In this document: piece after piece, positions 1 to 8,292 of the stretch
Layout: each line of letters begins with the position of its first letter
Position numbering within the stretch: the first letter of the stretch is position 1
Assembly (NCBI RefSeq): GCF_016106015.1
Contig: NZ_JACADQ010000016.1
Location: 1 to 32,225 of the forward strand
DNA length: 32,225 nucleotides
Direction: 5' to 3'
Origin: Neoroseomonas rubea
GTDB lineage: Bacteria > Pseudomonadota > Alphaproteobacteria > Acetobacterales > Acetobacteraceae
The notes under the pieces: model-generated
Database searches by the model: none
What the model was told of the DNA's origin: nothing
Seen by the model: the letters and a program-made list of their open reading frames with translations, nothing else
Translations under genes and position numbers: made by a program

Positions 1-121
1 TGTGCAGTTCCGGCGCCTCCGCCCCGGCGGCGAGCGCGGCGGCGAAGGCTTCCGCCGCCGGTCCCGGCCGGCCGTCCCGCTGATGCGCGGTGGCGGCCGC
101 GATCAGCGCCGCGGCATTCAC
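1..121 (-). CDS. TPR-like protein, N-terminal fragment (cut by window edge)
   Basis: An open frame begins with GTG at 121-119 and runs off the window with no stop in 40 codons. The GTG overlaps the TGA stop of the gamma-glutamyltransferase gene upstream (GTGA overlap), a usual sign of translational coupling. The start reads MNAAALIAAATAHQ, and the following residues (AAEAFAAALAAGAEAPEL) show the alanine-rich helix-turn-helix spacing of a tetratricopeptide repeat. TPR proteins act as scaffolds for protein-protein contacts. The fragment is too short to name a family; a TPR-linked glycosyltransferase or sulfotransferase is possible. The evidence is the overlap and the repeat-like periodicity only. 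Confidence 0.4.
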   Translation of the reverse strand, partial: MNAAALIAAATAHQRDGRPGPAAEAFAAALAAGAEAPELH

Positions 122-1821
122 CCGGCGATGGCGTAGGCCGGGCGGCGCGGATCGGCCCCTGCGCGCACCAGGCCGGCCTTCGGGTCGGAGAGCACCGCCT
201 CCACGCTGCCGGCGAGCCACGTGATATCGGGCCAGTCCTTCACCTCATGCCCGCGCGCGGCGAGCGCGTCGCGCGTCGCGCGGGGGATGCGCGATTCCAC
301 CGCGACGCGGGCGGGGAAATAGTCGAAGGGCGCGAAGGAGGAGGGGAAGGCGTAGGAGGCGACGCGCGGCGCCTCGATCGCCTCCTGCAGTTCCATGCCG
401 AAATGGAAGACGTTCAGCATCACCTGTAGCATCGCCTGGATCTGCACGTCCCCGCCCGGCGTGCCGAAGGGCATGACGCCGCCATCCTCGGTGACCAGCA
501 TCGCCGGGTTGGGCGTTAGGCGCGGCCGCTTGCCGGGCGCGACGCCGGAGGGATGCGCCGGGTCGGGCCGCGACTGGCTGCCGCGGTTGGACGGGATGAG
601 GCCCAGCCCCGGCACCACGGGCGAGTTCCAGGACCCGTCCGACGGCGTGGCGGAGAAGGCGTTGCCCCAGCGATCCACCACCGCGACGTAGGAGGTGTCG
701 GCCTCCACCTTCGGCAGGTCGGCGCGCTGCGGGCCATCGGCCGGCGTCCCCTGCCCGAGCAGCGGCGGATACATGGACGGATGCGCGCGCGCCGGGTCGA
801 TCTGGCTGAGCCGCGCGTCGAGATGCGCGGGGGAGAGCAGTTCCTCGAGCGGCACCGTCGTGAAGCGCGGATCGCCGAAATGATATTCGCGGTCCGCCAT
901 CGCCGCCTTCACGCATTCGACCAGCAGGTGCAGGTAGTCGGGCGCGTTGTGCGCCATGCCGTCGAAGCCGGCGCGTTCCATCAGCAACAGCGCCTGGGCG
1001 AGCGCCGGCCCCTGGCACCAGGGGCCGCAGGTCAGCAGCTGGTGCCCCCGCCAGGCGCGCGCGACCGCGGGTTCGAGGCGCGAGCGGTAGCCGGCGAGGT
1101 CGTCCATGGACAGAAACCCCTCCTCGGCCTGGATGAAGCGGACGATCTCCCGCGCGATGTCGCCGCGGTAGAAGGCGGCGTGCGCGGCGGCGAGGCCGGC
1201 CATGCGTCCGCCGGTCGCCGTGGCGCGGCGTTCCTCCTCGACCATGTAGGTCAGCGTGCGGGCGAGGTCGGCCTGCACGAAGCGCTCGCCCACCCTGGGC
1301 GGCTGCCCGCCGGGGAGGAAGATCGCGGCGTTGGACGGGTATTGCGCGTATTCGTCGCGATGGGCGGCGACGGTCTCGGCCAGCAGCGGATAGACGGCAA
1401 AGCCTTCGCCGGCGTAGCGGATCGCGAATTGCGCGACATCGCCGAAGCCCATGGTGCCGTGGCGTTCCAGCGCGGTGATCCAGGCATCGGGGGCCGCGGG
1501 CACGACGGTGCGGCGCACGCCGTTCGGGATGCGCCCGCCATGTTCGCGCATGAAGACATCGGGCGGCAGGGCGCGCGGCCAGTGGCCGAGGCCGGCGATG
1601 GTCTCGACCGTGCCGTCGGCCATGCGGATCATGATCGGCGCGACGCCGGCGACATTCACGAGGTCCGGCAGCAGCACGCCGAGCGCGACGCCGGCGGCGC
1701 AGCCCGCGTCGATCGCGTTGCCGCCGGCCTCCAGCACCGCGATGGCGGCGGTCGAGGCCAGGTAGTGGCCGGCCGAGACGGCGTGGCGCGGGCCGGACAG
1801 GGTCGGGCGGGTGGCGAACAT
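118..1821 (-). CDS. gamma-glutamyltransferase family protein (Ntn hydrolase)
   Basis: 567 residues. Gamma-glutamyltransferases are made as a proenzyme that cuts itself before a threonine, which becomes the nucleophile for hydrolysis or transfer of gamma-glutamyl groups. Here the cut site fits Thr376 in ADTSYVAVVD, matching the family's T-T-H-Y-S-V-V-D. The oxyanion glycines appear as GTPGGD (usual form GSPGG). The N-terminal LEAGGNAIDAG motif is also typical. There is no signal peptide, so a cytoplasmic YwrD-like member is more likely than the periplasmic glutathione enzyme; the substrate is unknown. The ATG at 1821 was chosen because GAAGGA lies 8 bases before it; an ATG three codons upstream is possible. 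The frame stays open far upstream, but that part is antisense to the next gene. It is divergent from the hydratase gene at 1939 and its stop overlaps the TPR-like gene. Confidence 0.85.
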   Translation of the reverse strand: MFATRPTLSGPRHAVSAGHYLASTAAIAVLEAGGNAIDAGCAAGVALGVLLPDLVNVAGVAPIMIRMADGTVETIAGLGHWPRALPPDVFMREHGGRIPNGVRRTVVPAAPDAWITALERHGTMGFGDVAQFAIRYAGEGFAVYPLLAETVAAHRDEYAQYPSNAAIFLPGGQPPRVGERFVQADLARTLTYMVEEERRATATGGRMAGLAAAHAAFYRGDIAREIVRFIQAEEGFLSMDDLAGYRSRLEPAVARAWRGHQLLTCGPWCQGPALAQALLLMERAGFDGMAHNAPDYLHLLVECVKAAMADREYHFGDPRFTTVPLEELLSPAHLDARLSQIDPARAHPSMYPPLLGQGTPADGPQRADLPKVEADTSYVAVVDRWGNAFSATPSDGSWNSPVVPGLGLIPSNRGSQSRPDPAHPSGVAPGKRPRLTPNPAMLVTEDGGVMPFGTPGGDVQIQAMLQVMLNVFHFGMELQEAIEAPRVASYAFPSSFAPFDYFPARVAVESRIPRATRDALAARGHEVKDWPDITWLAGSVEAVLSDPKAGLVRAGADPRRPAYAIAG

Positions 1822-1938
1822 GGGCGGCATCCTTCGCGTGCGGGGCCAGCCTTCCGCGCGGCGCGGCCATGCGTCAACGGCGGCTTGGCGCCCGCCGGGC
1901 CGGGACGGAGGATGCGGCACCCCGAAAGGAGACCCACC

Positions 1939-2724
1939 ATGTCCGATCCCGTCCTGCTGTCCGTCGATTCGCGCGGCATCGCCACCGCCACGCTGAACAA
2001 GCCGGCCAAGGGCAATGCCTATGACGAGGACCTGCTCGGCGCGCTGATCGCGGGTCTGGACCGGCTGCGGGACGATCCGGCGGTGCGAGCGCTGGTCATC
2101 CGCGGCGCGGGCAAGCATTTCCAGGCCGGCGCCGACCTCGACTGGCTGGCCAGGGCCGCGACCTACGGGCCCGAAAAGGCCTATGCGGCCTCGATGGCGA
2201 CGACCACGGCGATGCAGAAGCTGAACGAATTTCCCAAGCCCACCTTCGCCCTGGTCCATGGCGCCTGCTTCGGCGGCGGCTGCGGCGTGGTCTGCTGCGT
2301 CGATGTCGCGATCGCGACGCCGGAGGCGATCTTCGGCCTGACCGAGGTGCGGGTCGGCGTCGCGCCGACGCCCATCAGTACGCACATGGTCCATGCCATG
2401 GGCCTGCGCCACACGCGCCGCTACGCCCTGACCGGGGAACGATTCGGCGCCGAGGAAGCGCTGCGCATCGGCCTGGTGCATGAGGTGGTCGCGGCCGGGC
2501 AGGCCGATGCGCGGCTGGCCGAGATCATCGACCAGACCATGCTCTCCTCCCCCACCGCCATCGCCATGACGAAGGACTCGTTCCTGGGCGCCACGGGGCT
2601 TAAGCTGAGCGCGCGGGAGATGTCGCTGCTGGCGCATGAATCCTGGATGCAGCGGGCTTCGGCCGAGGGGCGGGAGGGGCTCGCGGCGTTCCGGGAAAAG
2701 CGCCGGCCAGGCTGGTATCGCTAG
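1939..2724 (+). CDS. enoyl-CoA hydratase/isomerase family, methylglutaconyl-CoA hydratase-like
   Basis: 261 residues, crotonase fold. The CoA and oxyanion region is FQAGADLDWL (about 62-70) followed by GACFGGGCGVVCC (108-120). The second catalytic glutamate is Glu136 in FGLTEVRVGVAP. The position of the first catalytic glutamate of classical enoyl-CoA hydratase is Gly116. That pattern, together with ADLxWL and LTEVRxGVAP, is what I recall for the LiuC/AtuE branch (methylglutaconyl- or isohexenylglutaconyl-CoA hydratases of leucine and terpene breakdown). No liu or atu partner genes lie nearby, so the substrate is uncertain. The ATG has a strong ribosome site, AAAGGAG, 7 bases upstream. It is divergent from the gamma-glutamyltransferase gene across 117 bases that presumably hold both promoters, though I could not pick out convincing -35/-10 boxes. 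Confidence 0.85.
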   Translation: MSDPVLLSVDSRGIATATLNKPAKGNAYDEDLLGALIAGLDRLRDDPAVRALVIRGAGKHFQAGADLDWLARAATYGPEKAYAASMATTTAMQKLNEFPKPTFALVHGACFGGGCGVVCCVDVAIATPEAIFGLTEVRVGVAPTPISTHMVHAMGLRHTRRYALTGERFGAEEALRIGLVHEVVAAGQADARLAEIIDQTMLSSPTAIAMTKDSFLGATGLKLSAREMSLLAHESWMQRASAEGREGLAAFREKRRPGWYR

Positions 2725-2760
2725 GGACTGGGCGGACAAGCGCGATTCTTGTCCGCAACC

Positions 2761-2789
2761 ATGTCATCGAAGTTTCATCAAACTGCAAT
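2761..2789 (+). promoter_or_regulatory. Pho box: three PhoB half-sites in front of pstS
   Basis: Three 7-base units repeat every 11 bases: ATGTCAT (2761), GTTTCAT (2772) and CTGCAAT (2783), separated by the AT-rich spacers CGAA and CAAA. This is the 7-4-7 layout of PhoB sites (consensus CTGTCAT with 4-base A/T-rich spacers), here with a third unit. It lies 83 bases before the pstS GTG, in the only intergenic space (2725-2871) upstream of the operon, and it is unusually A/T-rich for this DNA. PhoB bound here would replace the -35 contact of sigma-70. I could not assign a firm -10 box. Confidence 0.75.
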
Positions 2790-2871
2790 CCGAGCGACTT
2801 TCCCGGCGCCTAGAAGCCGCCCCGACGCCGCTCCGACCGGGGCGGCGAGGACAACAATACGGAGAGACGCT

Positions 2872-3891
2872 GTGAACAGGCGGTCCATCCTTCTCGGTGC
2901 CGGTGCGGCGCTGATCCTGCCGGCCTTCGGCGCGCGGGCCCAGGGCGGCCAGATCACGGGCGCGGGCGCGACCTTCCCCAACCCGGTCTACCAGAAGTGG
3001 GCCGAGGCGGCCCGCTCGGCGATCAATGTCCAGGTGAACTACCAGTCCGTCGGCTCGGGCGCCGGCATCAACCAGATCCGCAACCGGACGGTGGATTTCG
3101 GCGCGACCGACGCGCCGCTGAACGCCCAGCAACTGACCGATGGCAACCTGCTGCAGTTCCCGACGGTGATGGGTTCGCTCGTCGCCATCGTGAACATCCC
3201 GGGCATCGAGAACGACCAGCTCAAGCTGACCGGCCCGATCCTCGCCGACATCTACCTCGGCAAGATCACGCGCTGGAACGACCCGCGCATCGTCGCGATC
3301 AATGCCGGCGTGAACCTGCCGAACCTCGCGATCGCGCCGGCCTATCGCGCCGACGGGTCGGGGACGACCTTCGTCTGGGCGTCCTACCTCGCCGACGTGT
3401 CCGAGGAGTGGAAGACGCGCGTGGGCGTAGGCACCTCCGTCCGCTTCCCCGCCGGCACCGGCGCGCGCGGCAATGAGGGCGTGGCCGGCACCGTGCGCCA
3501 GGTGCGCGGCGCGATCGGCTATGTCGAGAACGCCTACGCCATCACCAACCGCCTGGTGACGACGCAGATCCAGAACAAGGACGGCAACTTCGTGAAGCCG
3601 GAACACGAGACCTTCATGGCCGCCGCCGGTGCGGCCGACTGGTCCGTGCCGGGCTTCGCCGCCAACATCGTGAACACGCCCGGGGCGAAGTCCTGGCCGA
3701 TCGTGGCGCCGACCTTCATCCTGCTGCCGACCAACCCGACGGATGCGGCGCGCAGCGCCAATGTGCGCCGCTTCTTCGACTGGGCCTTCAAGGATGGCGA
3801 CCGGCTCGCGCAGGAGTTGGAATACATCCCCCTGCCGCAGGCCACCAAGGACGCGGTCCGCGCCGCCTGGAGCCGCCAGTTCGGCGCCTGA
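2872..3891 (+). CDS. pstS: phosphate ABC transporter, periplasmic phosphate-binding protein PstS
   Basis: 339 residues. It captures inorganic phosphate in the periplasm and delivers it to PstCAB. The start is taken as GTG at 2872 with GGAGAG 6 bases upstream. This gives a twin-arginine-type signal (NRRSILLGAG, then LILPAFGARAQ) with cleavage likely after AQ, about residue 24. The mature protein has the family blocks GAGATFPNPVYQKW, YQSVGSGAGINQI, FGATDAPL, LADIYLGKITRWNDPRI and RADGSGTTFVW; the last holds the Ser/Gly/Thr phosphate contacts. The frame stays open further upstream, but that stretch contains the Pho box. It is the first gene of pstSCAB-phoU-phoB and is followed by a hairpin at 3904-3928 that probably lets pstS mRNA accumulate above the rest of the operon. 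Confidence 0.95.
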   Translation: MNRRSILLGAGAALILPAFGARAQGGQITGAGATFPNPVYQKWAEAARSAINVQVNYQSVGSGAGINQIRNRTVDFGATDAPLNAQQLTDGNLLQFPTVMGSLVAIVNIPGIENDQLKLTGPILADIYLGKITRWNDPRIVAINAGVNLPNLAIAPAYRADGSGTTFVWASYLADVSEEWKTRVGVGTSVRFPAGTGARGNEGVAGTVRQVRGAIGYVENAYAITNRLVTTQIQNKDGNFVKPEHETFMAAAGAADWSVPGFAANIVNTPGAKSWPIVAPTFILLPTNPTDAARSANVRRFFDWAFKDGDRLAQELEYIPLPQATKDAVRAAWSRQFGA

Positions 3892-3903
3892 TCGACCGGA
3901 CAG

Positions 3904-3928
3904 GGGGCTCGGCGGGATGCCGGGCCCC
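3904..3928 (+). terminator. pstS-pstC intergenic hairpin (attenuator or partial terminator)
   Basis: GGGGCTCGGC (3904-3913) pairs with GCCGGGCCCC (3919-3928) over 10 base pairs, with one G-U pair and a 5-base loop. A pyrimidine run (TTCTTCTTCC) follows. It starts 12 bases after the pstS stop. In other bacteria such a structure after a binding-protein gene ends part of the transcripts or protects the upstream mRNA. That role is inferred here. Confidence 0.65.
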
Positions 3929-3958
3929 TTCTTCTTCCTCCTGACGGGCAGACACAGC

Positions 3959-4930
3959 GTGAGCCAGGCCGCGACAGCCTCTCCCCCGCCCCCCACGCGC
4001 GCGGCGCGCGGCGCGGGAAATCTCGGCGACACCATCTTCGAATGGGCCTGCAGGGGCGCCGGGATCTTCGTCCTGCTGCTGCTGGGCGCGATCATCGTCG
4101 AGCTGTTCATCGCCGGCCTGCCCGCCTTCCGGGCCTTCGGGCTCGGCTTCATCACCTCGACGGACTGGGATCCTGTGCAGGAGGTGTTCGGCGCGGGCGT
4201 GTCGATCTACGGCACCATCGTGACCGCGCTGCTGTCGATCGTGCTGGCCGTGCCGCTCGCCTTCGGCATCGCCTTCTACCTCACGGAACTCGCACCCGTG
4301 TGGCTACGCCGGCCGGTCGGCACGGCCATCGAGCTGCTGGCCGCCGTGCCGTCGATCATCTACGGCATGTGGGGCTTCTTCGTCATCGTCCCGGCCTTCG
4401 CGACCCACATCCAGCCGACGCTGATCGACACGCTCGGCGAAGTGCCGGGGGTGGGCTTCCTGTTCCAGGGTGCGCCTTTCGGGACGGGCATCTTCACCGC
4501 CTCCTTCATCCTCGCGATCATGATCCTGCCCTTCATCGCCGCGACCATGCGCGACGTGTTCGAGCAGGTGCCCCCGGTCTACAAGGAGAGCGCCTATGGC
4601 CTGGGTGCGACGACCTGGGAGGTGATGAAGGGTGTCGTCATCCCCTACACCCGCGTCTCCGTGGTCGGCGGCATCATGCTGGGCCTGGGCCGCGCGCTGG
4701 GCGAGACGATGGCGGTCACATTCGTGATCGGCAACGCGAACCGCATCAGCACGAGCCTCTTCGGGCCGGGCAACACCATCGCCTCGCTCGTCGCGCTCGA
4801 ATTCGGGGAGAGCCAGGAAGGCAGCCTCAAGCTCGCCTCGCTGCTCGCGCTCGGCTTCATCCTCTTCGTGCTGTCGTTCGTCGTGCTCGCCACCTCGCGC
4901 TACCTGCTGCGCTCCCGGCTGAAGGCCTGA
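3959..4930 (+). CDS. pstC: phosphate ABC transporter permease PstC
   Basis: 323 residues, inner-membrane half of the phosphate channel, pairing with PstA. After a Pro/Ala-rich cytoplasmic start the first membrane helix is [20 protein letters not shown]. About six helices follow, including [19 protein letters not shown] and the last one, [19 protein letters not shown]. The EAA loop that contacts the ATPase is at about residues 209-240 ([19 protein letters not shown]), followed by [17 protein letters not shown]. The start is uncertain: an in-frame ATG at 3917 would add 14 residues but lies in the loop of the pstS-pstC hairpin, so the GTG at 3959 is preferred, although its ribosome site (GACGGGCAG) is weak. 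It ends 4 bases before pstA. Confidence 0.92.
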   Translation: MSQAATASPPPPTRAARGAGNLGDTIFEWACRGAGIFVLLLLGAIIVELFIAGLPAFRAFGLGFITSTDWDPVQEVFGAGVSIYGTIVTALLSIVLAVPLAFGIAFYLTELAPVWLRRPVGTAIELLAAVPSIIYGMWGFFVIVPAFATHIQPTLIDTLGEVPGVGFLFQGAPFGTGIFTASFILAIMILPFIAATMRDVFEQVPPVYKESAYGLGATTWEVMKGVVIPYTRVSVVGGIMLGLGRALGETMAVTFVIGNANRISTSLFGPGNTIASLVALEFGESQEGSLKLASLLALGFILFVLSFVVLATSRYLLRSRLKA

Positions 4931-4934
4931 TCCC

Positions 4935-5828
4935 ATGAGCATCACGCTGTCCGCCGGCGCGGTGCCCGGCCCGCGCAAGGACCCCGAGGTGGCCCTCGCC
5001 CTCGGCCGCCGGCGCAAGCGCGCCGACCTGATCGTCCGCACGCTGTGCGTGCTGGCCACGCTGGTCGGGCTGGTCTTCCTCGCCTCGATCCTGGCGACGC
5101 TGTTCTACCGCGGCTTCGAGGCGATGAGCCTGCGCGTCTTCACCCATGTGACGGCGCCGCCGGGCTCGGAAGGCGGGTTGCTCAACGCGATCGTCGGCAG
5201 CCTGATCCAGGCCGTGCTGGGCACGGCCATCGGCACGCCGATCGGCATGCTGGTCGGCACCTACCTGGCAGAATACGCGCGTGAGTCCCGCTTCGGGAAC
5301 ATGGTGCGCTTCGTCTCGGACATCCTGCTTTCCGCCCCCTCGATCCTGGTCGGGCTCTTCGTCTACCAGATCCTGGTGCTGCCCTTCGGCGGCTTCTCCG
5401 GCTGGGCGGGTGTCGCCGCACTCGCCATCATCGTCATCCCGGTCGTGGTGCGCACGACCGAGGACATGCTCCAGCTGATCCCCAACACGCTGCGGGAAGC
5501 AGTGATTGGCCTGGGGTCGCCCAAGTGGAAGATGATCGTCTTCGTGTGCTGGAAGTCGGCCATGTCCGGCATCATCACCGGCATCCTGCTCGCGGTCGCC
5601 CGCGTGGCGGGGGAGACGGCGCCGCTGCTCTTCACCTCGCTCGGCAACAACACCTGGTCGACCGACCTGTCGAAGCCGATGTCGAGCCTGCCGGTGACGA
5701 TCTATTCCTTCGCCGGCTCCCCCTTCGAGGACTGGATCGCACTCGCCTGGGCGGGCGCGCTGCTGATCACGCTGAGCGTGCTGCTTCTCAACATCCTCGC
5801 GCGCAGCCTGCTGCGCGCCCGCAAGTGA
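4935..5828 (+). CDS. pstA: phosphate ABC transporter permease PstA
   Basis: 297 residues, second membrane subunit of the Pst importer. There is a basic N-terminal stretch ([11 protein letters not shown], about 25-35), then a helix ([19 protein letters not shown]). The transport domain contains [40 protein letters not shown] and the EAA loop near residues 184-205 ([18 protein letters not shown]), then [16 protein letters not shown], which is typical of PstA. The start is ATG, 4 bases after the pstC stop, so translation is probably coupled. Length and domain content are normal for the family. The next gene, pstB, follows after 17 bases. Confidence 0.95.
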   Translation: MSITLSAGAVPGPRKDPEVALALGRRRKRADLIVRTLCVLATLVGLVFLASILATLFYRGFEAMSLRVFTHVTAPPGSEGGLLNAIVGSLIQAVLGTAIGTPIGMLVGTYLAEYARESRFGNMVRFVSDILLSAPSILVGLFVYQILVLPFGGFSGWAGVAALAIIVIPVVVRTTEDMLQLIPNTLREAVIGLGSPKWKMIVFVCWKSAMSGIITGILLAVARVAGETAPLLFTSLGNNTWSTDLSKPMSSLPVTIYSFAGSPFEDWIALAWAGALLITLSVLLLNILARSLLRARK

Positions 5829-5845
5829 CCGGAAGGAAGGACGCG

Positions 5846-6685
5846 ATGTCCACCAGCACCGAGAACGGGACGATCGAGGCCCCGCGACAGAGCTTCGGCG
5901 GCGTGCAGGCACGCTCGGGCGCCACGCTGAACGCGCCGCGCATCGCCATCCGGAACCTCGACTTCTTCTACGGCGAGAACCGCGCGCTGAAGGGGATCGA
6001 CTTCGACATCCCCGACCGGCAGGTCACCGGCATGATCGGGCCCTCGGGCTGCGGCAAGTCGACGCTGCTGCGGGTGCTGAACCGCATGTACAGCCTCTAC
6101 CCCGGCCAGCGCGCGACGGGGGAGGTGATGCTGGACGGGCAGAACGTCATCGCGCCCGATGCCGACCTGAACGCGCTGCGCGCCAAGATCGGGATGGTGT
6201 TCCAGAAGCCCACCCCCTTCCCCATGACGATCTACGAGAACATCGCCTTCGGCGTCCGCCTGCACGAGAAGATGTCGAAGTCGCAGATGGACGAGCGGGT
6301 GGAATGGGCGCTGTCGCGCGCCGCCATCTGGGACGAGGTGAAGGACCGGCTGGACAGCAGCGCGCTCGGCCTGTCGGGCGGTCAGCAGCAGCGCCTGTGC
6401 ATCGCGCGCACCATCGCGGTGCGGCCGGAGGTGATCCTGTTCGACGAGCCGACCTCCGCACTCGACCCGATCAGCACGCTCAAGATCGAGGAGCTGATCG
6501 ACGAGCTGAAGCGCGACTTCACCATCGTGATCGTAACCCACAACATGCAGCAGGCCGCCCGCTGCGCCGACCAGGTCGCCTTCTTCTACCTGGGCGAGCT
6601 GATCGAGGTGGCGCCGGCGGCGCAGATGTTCACCGCGCCGAAGCACCCCAAGACCCAGGAATACATCACCGGCCGGTTCGGCTGA
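5846..6685 (+). CDS. pstB: phosphate ABC transporter ATP-binding protein PstB
   Basis: 279 residues, the ATPase that powers PstCA. All ABC motifs are intact: Walker [10 protein letters not shown] (65-73), Q-loop in [15 protein letters not shown] (from 116), signature [15 protein letters not shown] (from 176), Walker B VILFDEP (196-202) and the switch histidine His232 in VTHNM. The Q-loop wording [16 protein letters not shown] is diagnostic for PstB among ABC ATPases. The N-terminus is about 30 residues longer than in E. coli PstB and low in complexity. ATG is preceded by GGAAGGAAGG, the strongest ribosome site in the operon. It also takes part in signalling to PhoU in the family. Confidence 0.96.
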   Translation: MSTSTENGTIEAPRQSFGGVQARSGATLNAPRIAIRNLDFFYGENRALKGIDFDIPDRQVTGMIGPSGCGKSTLLRVLNRMYSLYPGQRATGEVMLDGQNVIAPDADLNALRAKIGMVFQKPTPFPMTIYENIAFGVRLHEKMSKSQMDERVEWALSRAAIWDEVKDRLDSSALGLSGGQQQRLCIARTIAVRPEVILFDEPTSALDPISTLKIEELIDELKRDFTIVIVTHNMQQAARCADQVAFFYLGELIEVAPAAQMFTAPKHPKTQEYITGRFG

Positions 6686-6705
6686 GCGGCGGAGGGACCA
6701 GGACC

Positions 6706-7422
6706 ATGCCGACCGAACACATCGTTCGCAGCTACGACGAGGACCTCCGGCGCCTTCGCGACATGACGGCGCGCATGGGCGGCCTCGCGGAACGCCAGGT
6801 GGCGGACGCGACGCGCGCGCTGGTGCGCCGTGACACCGCGCTCGCCTCCGAGGTGGTGCAGCGCGACGTCCAGATCGACCAGCTGGAGCGCGAGATCGAG
6901 GCCTTCTGCGTGCGGCTCATCGCGCTGCGCCAGCCCATGGCGCAGGACCTGCGCGTCATCATCGGCGCGATGAAGGCCTCGAACGACCTGGAACGCATCG
7001 GCGACTACGCGCGCAACGCGGCCAAGCGGGCGATCGTGCTCGCCTCCCTGCCCTCCATCGGCAGCCTCGCCGGCTTCGAGCGGATGGCGCAGCTGGTGCA
7101 GGAGAACCTCAAGGCCGCGATGGACGCCTTCGTGGCGAACGACGCCGAGGCCGCGCGCCGGGTGTGGGAGGCGGACGAGCCGGTCGATGCCATCTACAAC
7201 GGCATCTTCCGCGAGTTGCTGACCTTCATGATGGAGGATCCGCGCAACATCACCGCGGCCACCCACATGCTGTTCATCGCCAAGAACCTCGAGCGCATCG
7301 GCGACCACACCACCAACATCGCCGAGCGCATCCACTACGCCGTGCTCGGCGACAGCCTGCCGGACGACCGCCCGAAGGCCGACGAATCCGCCTTCGCCGT
7401 GGTCCGCCCGGCCGGCGAATAG
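6706..7422 (+). CDS. phoU: phosphate signalling protein PhoU
   Basis: 238 residues. PhoU links the Pst transporter to the PhoR/PhoB two-component system and keeps the Pho regulon off when phosphate is plentiful. The protein has two PhoU three-helix repeats: one begins at YDEDLRRLRDM and contains MAQDLRVIIGAMKASNDLERIGDYARN; the second contains MMEDPRNITAATHMLFIAKN and NLERIGDHTTNIAER. The two E/D-R-I-G-D-x-x-x-N motifs are the metal-binding sites of the family. The gene lies 20 bases after pstB and has GGAGGGACCAGGACC before its ATG. phoB follows after 17 bases. Confidence 0.95.
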   Translation: MPTEHIVRSYDEDLRRLRDMTARMGGLAERQVADATRALVRRDTALASEVVQRDVQIDQLEREIEAFCVRLIALRQPMAQDLRVIIGAMKASNDLERIGDYARNAAKRAIVLASLPSIGSLAGFERMAQLVQENLKAAMDAFVANDAEAARRVWEADEPVDAIYNGIFRELLTFMMEDPRNITAATHMLFIAKNLERIGDHTTNIAERIHYAVLGDSLPDDRPKADESAFAVVRPAGE

Positions 7423-7439
7423 GCAGCAGGGAGCCCGCC

Positions 7440-8156
7440 ATGGCAGAAGCCTATTCCTCGCTCGCCAAGCCCACCATCCTCGTGGTGGAGGACGAGGCGC
7501 CGCTGCTGACGCTGCTGCGCTACAACCTGGAAAAGCAGGGCTTCCGGGTCGAGGAAGCCGCTGACGGGCAGGAGGCGCTGCTGCGCGTCTCCGAGGCGCG
7601 GCCCGACCTCGTGCTGCTCGACTGGATGCTGCCCGCGCTCTCGGGCATCGAGGTCTGCCGCCAGCTGCGCCGCCGCCCCGGCACGCGCGACCTGCCCATC
7701 ATCATGGTCACGGCGCGCACCGAGGACCAGGACGCGGTCCGCGCGCTGGACACGGGTGCCGACGACTACATCGCCAAGCCCTTCGCGATGGACGCGCTGC
7801 TCGCGCGCATCCGCGCCCTTCTGCGGCGATCCGGCGGTGCGGCGACCAAGGGCGCGATCTCCTACCGCGACCTCAGCATGGACCAGGACGCGCACCGCGT
7901 GACGCGCAACGGGCGCGCGCTGCATCTGGGCCCGACCGAGTACCGGCTGCTGGAATTCTTCCTTCAGCATCCGGGGCGCGTCTTCACGCGCGAACAGCTG
8001 CTCGACGCGGTCTGGGGGCGCGACATCCATGTCGAGCCGCGCACCGTCGACGTGCATATCCGCCGCCTGCGCAAGGCCATCAACGGGCCGGACGAGGTCG
8101 ACCTGATCCGGACGGTGCGCTCGGCCGGCTACGCGCTGGACGCGGAAGGGCACTGA
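7440..8156 (+). CDS. phoB: phosphate regulon response regulator PhoB
   Basis: 238 residues, OmpR/PhoB family. Receiver domain at about 12-125: acidic pocket VVEDE (16-19), phosphoacceptor Asp61 in LVLLDWMLPALSG, switch threonine in MVTART, and Lys113 in IAKPF. The C-terminal winged helix (about 140-236) has GPTEYRLLEFFLQHPGRVFT and the recognition-helix region VEPRTVDVHIRRLRKAI. DWMLP is the PhoB form of the phosphorylation loop. The start is ATG with GCAGGGAG 7 bases upstream. It is the last gene of the operon, and because the Pho box is in front of pstS it should activate its own expression. No phoR gene for its kinase is in this window. Confidence 0.94.
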   Translation: MAEAYSSLAKPTILVVEDEAPLLTLLRYNLEKQGFRVEEAADGQEALLRVSEARPDLVLLDWMLPALSGIEVCRQLRRRPGTRDLPIIMVTARTEDQDAVRALDTGADDYIAKPFAMDALLARIRALLRRSGGAATKGAISYRDLSMDQDAHRVTRNGRALHLGPTEYRLLEFFLQHPGRVFTREQLLDAVWGRDIHVEPRTVDVHIRRLRKAINGPDEVDLIRTVRSAGYALDAEGH

Positions 8157-8268
8157 GCCTTTCTTGCCCTCAGACGCCGGGCGCCGCCTCCGGCAGCTTG
8201 GCTTTCGCGCCCTGCACGGCCGCGCCAGGAACGGCTGATGGTCTGGGCGCGGTCGCGCTTTGCGCTCC

Positions 8269-8292
8269 CGGATCGTGCATCGGCACGATCCG
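8269..8292. terminator. perfect inverted repeat between convergent phoB and deoxyribosyltransferase genes
   Basis: CGGATCGTGC (8269-8278) and GCACGATCCG (8283-8292) are exact inverse copies with a 4-base loop (ATCG). The repeat starts 8 bases past the stop of the minus-strand gene and 112 bases past phoB. There is no T-tract on either side. It could end minus-strand transcription, or it could be a protein-binding palindrome. The rest of the 144-base gap (8157-8300) shows no gene. Confidence 0.5.

Noticed and set aside
553-1938. In-frame upstream extension of the first hydratase gene to 553
   Set aside because: It is antisense to the gamma-glutamyltransferase gene, which has catalytic motifs; the hydratase has its own strong AAAGGAG site before ATG 1939.
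1822-2739. N-terminal extension of the gamma-glutamyltransferase by about 300 residues
   Set aside because: The extension runs antisense through the hydratase gene, has low-complexity composition and no ribosome site; the family starts near MFATRPT.
8170-8280. Small minus-strand frame (MHDPGAQSATAPRP...) after the deoxyribosyltransferase gene
   Set aside because: Its ATG lies inside the perfect inverted repeat, it has no ribosome site, and its composition is low in complexity.
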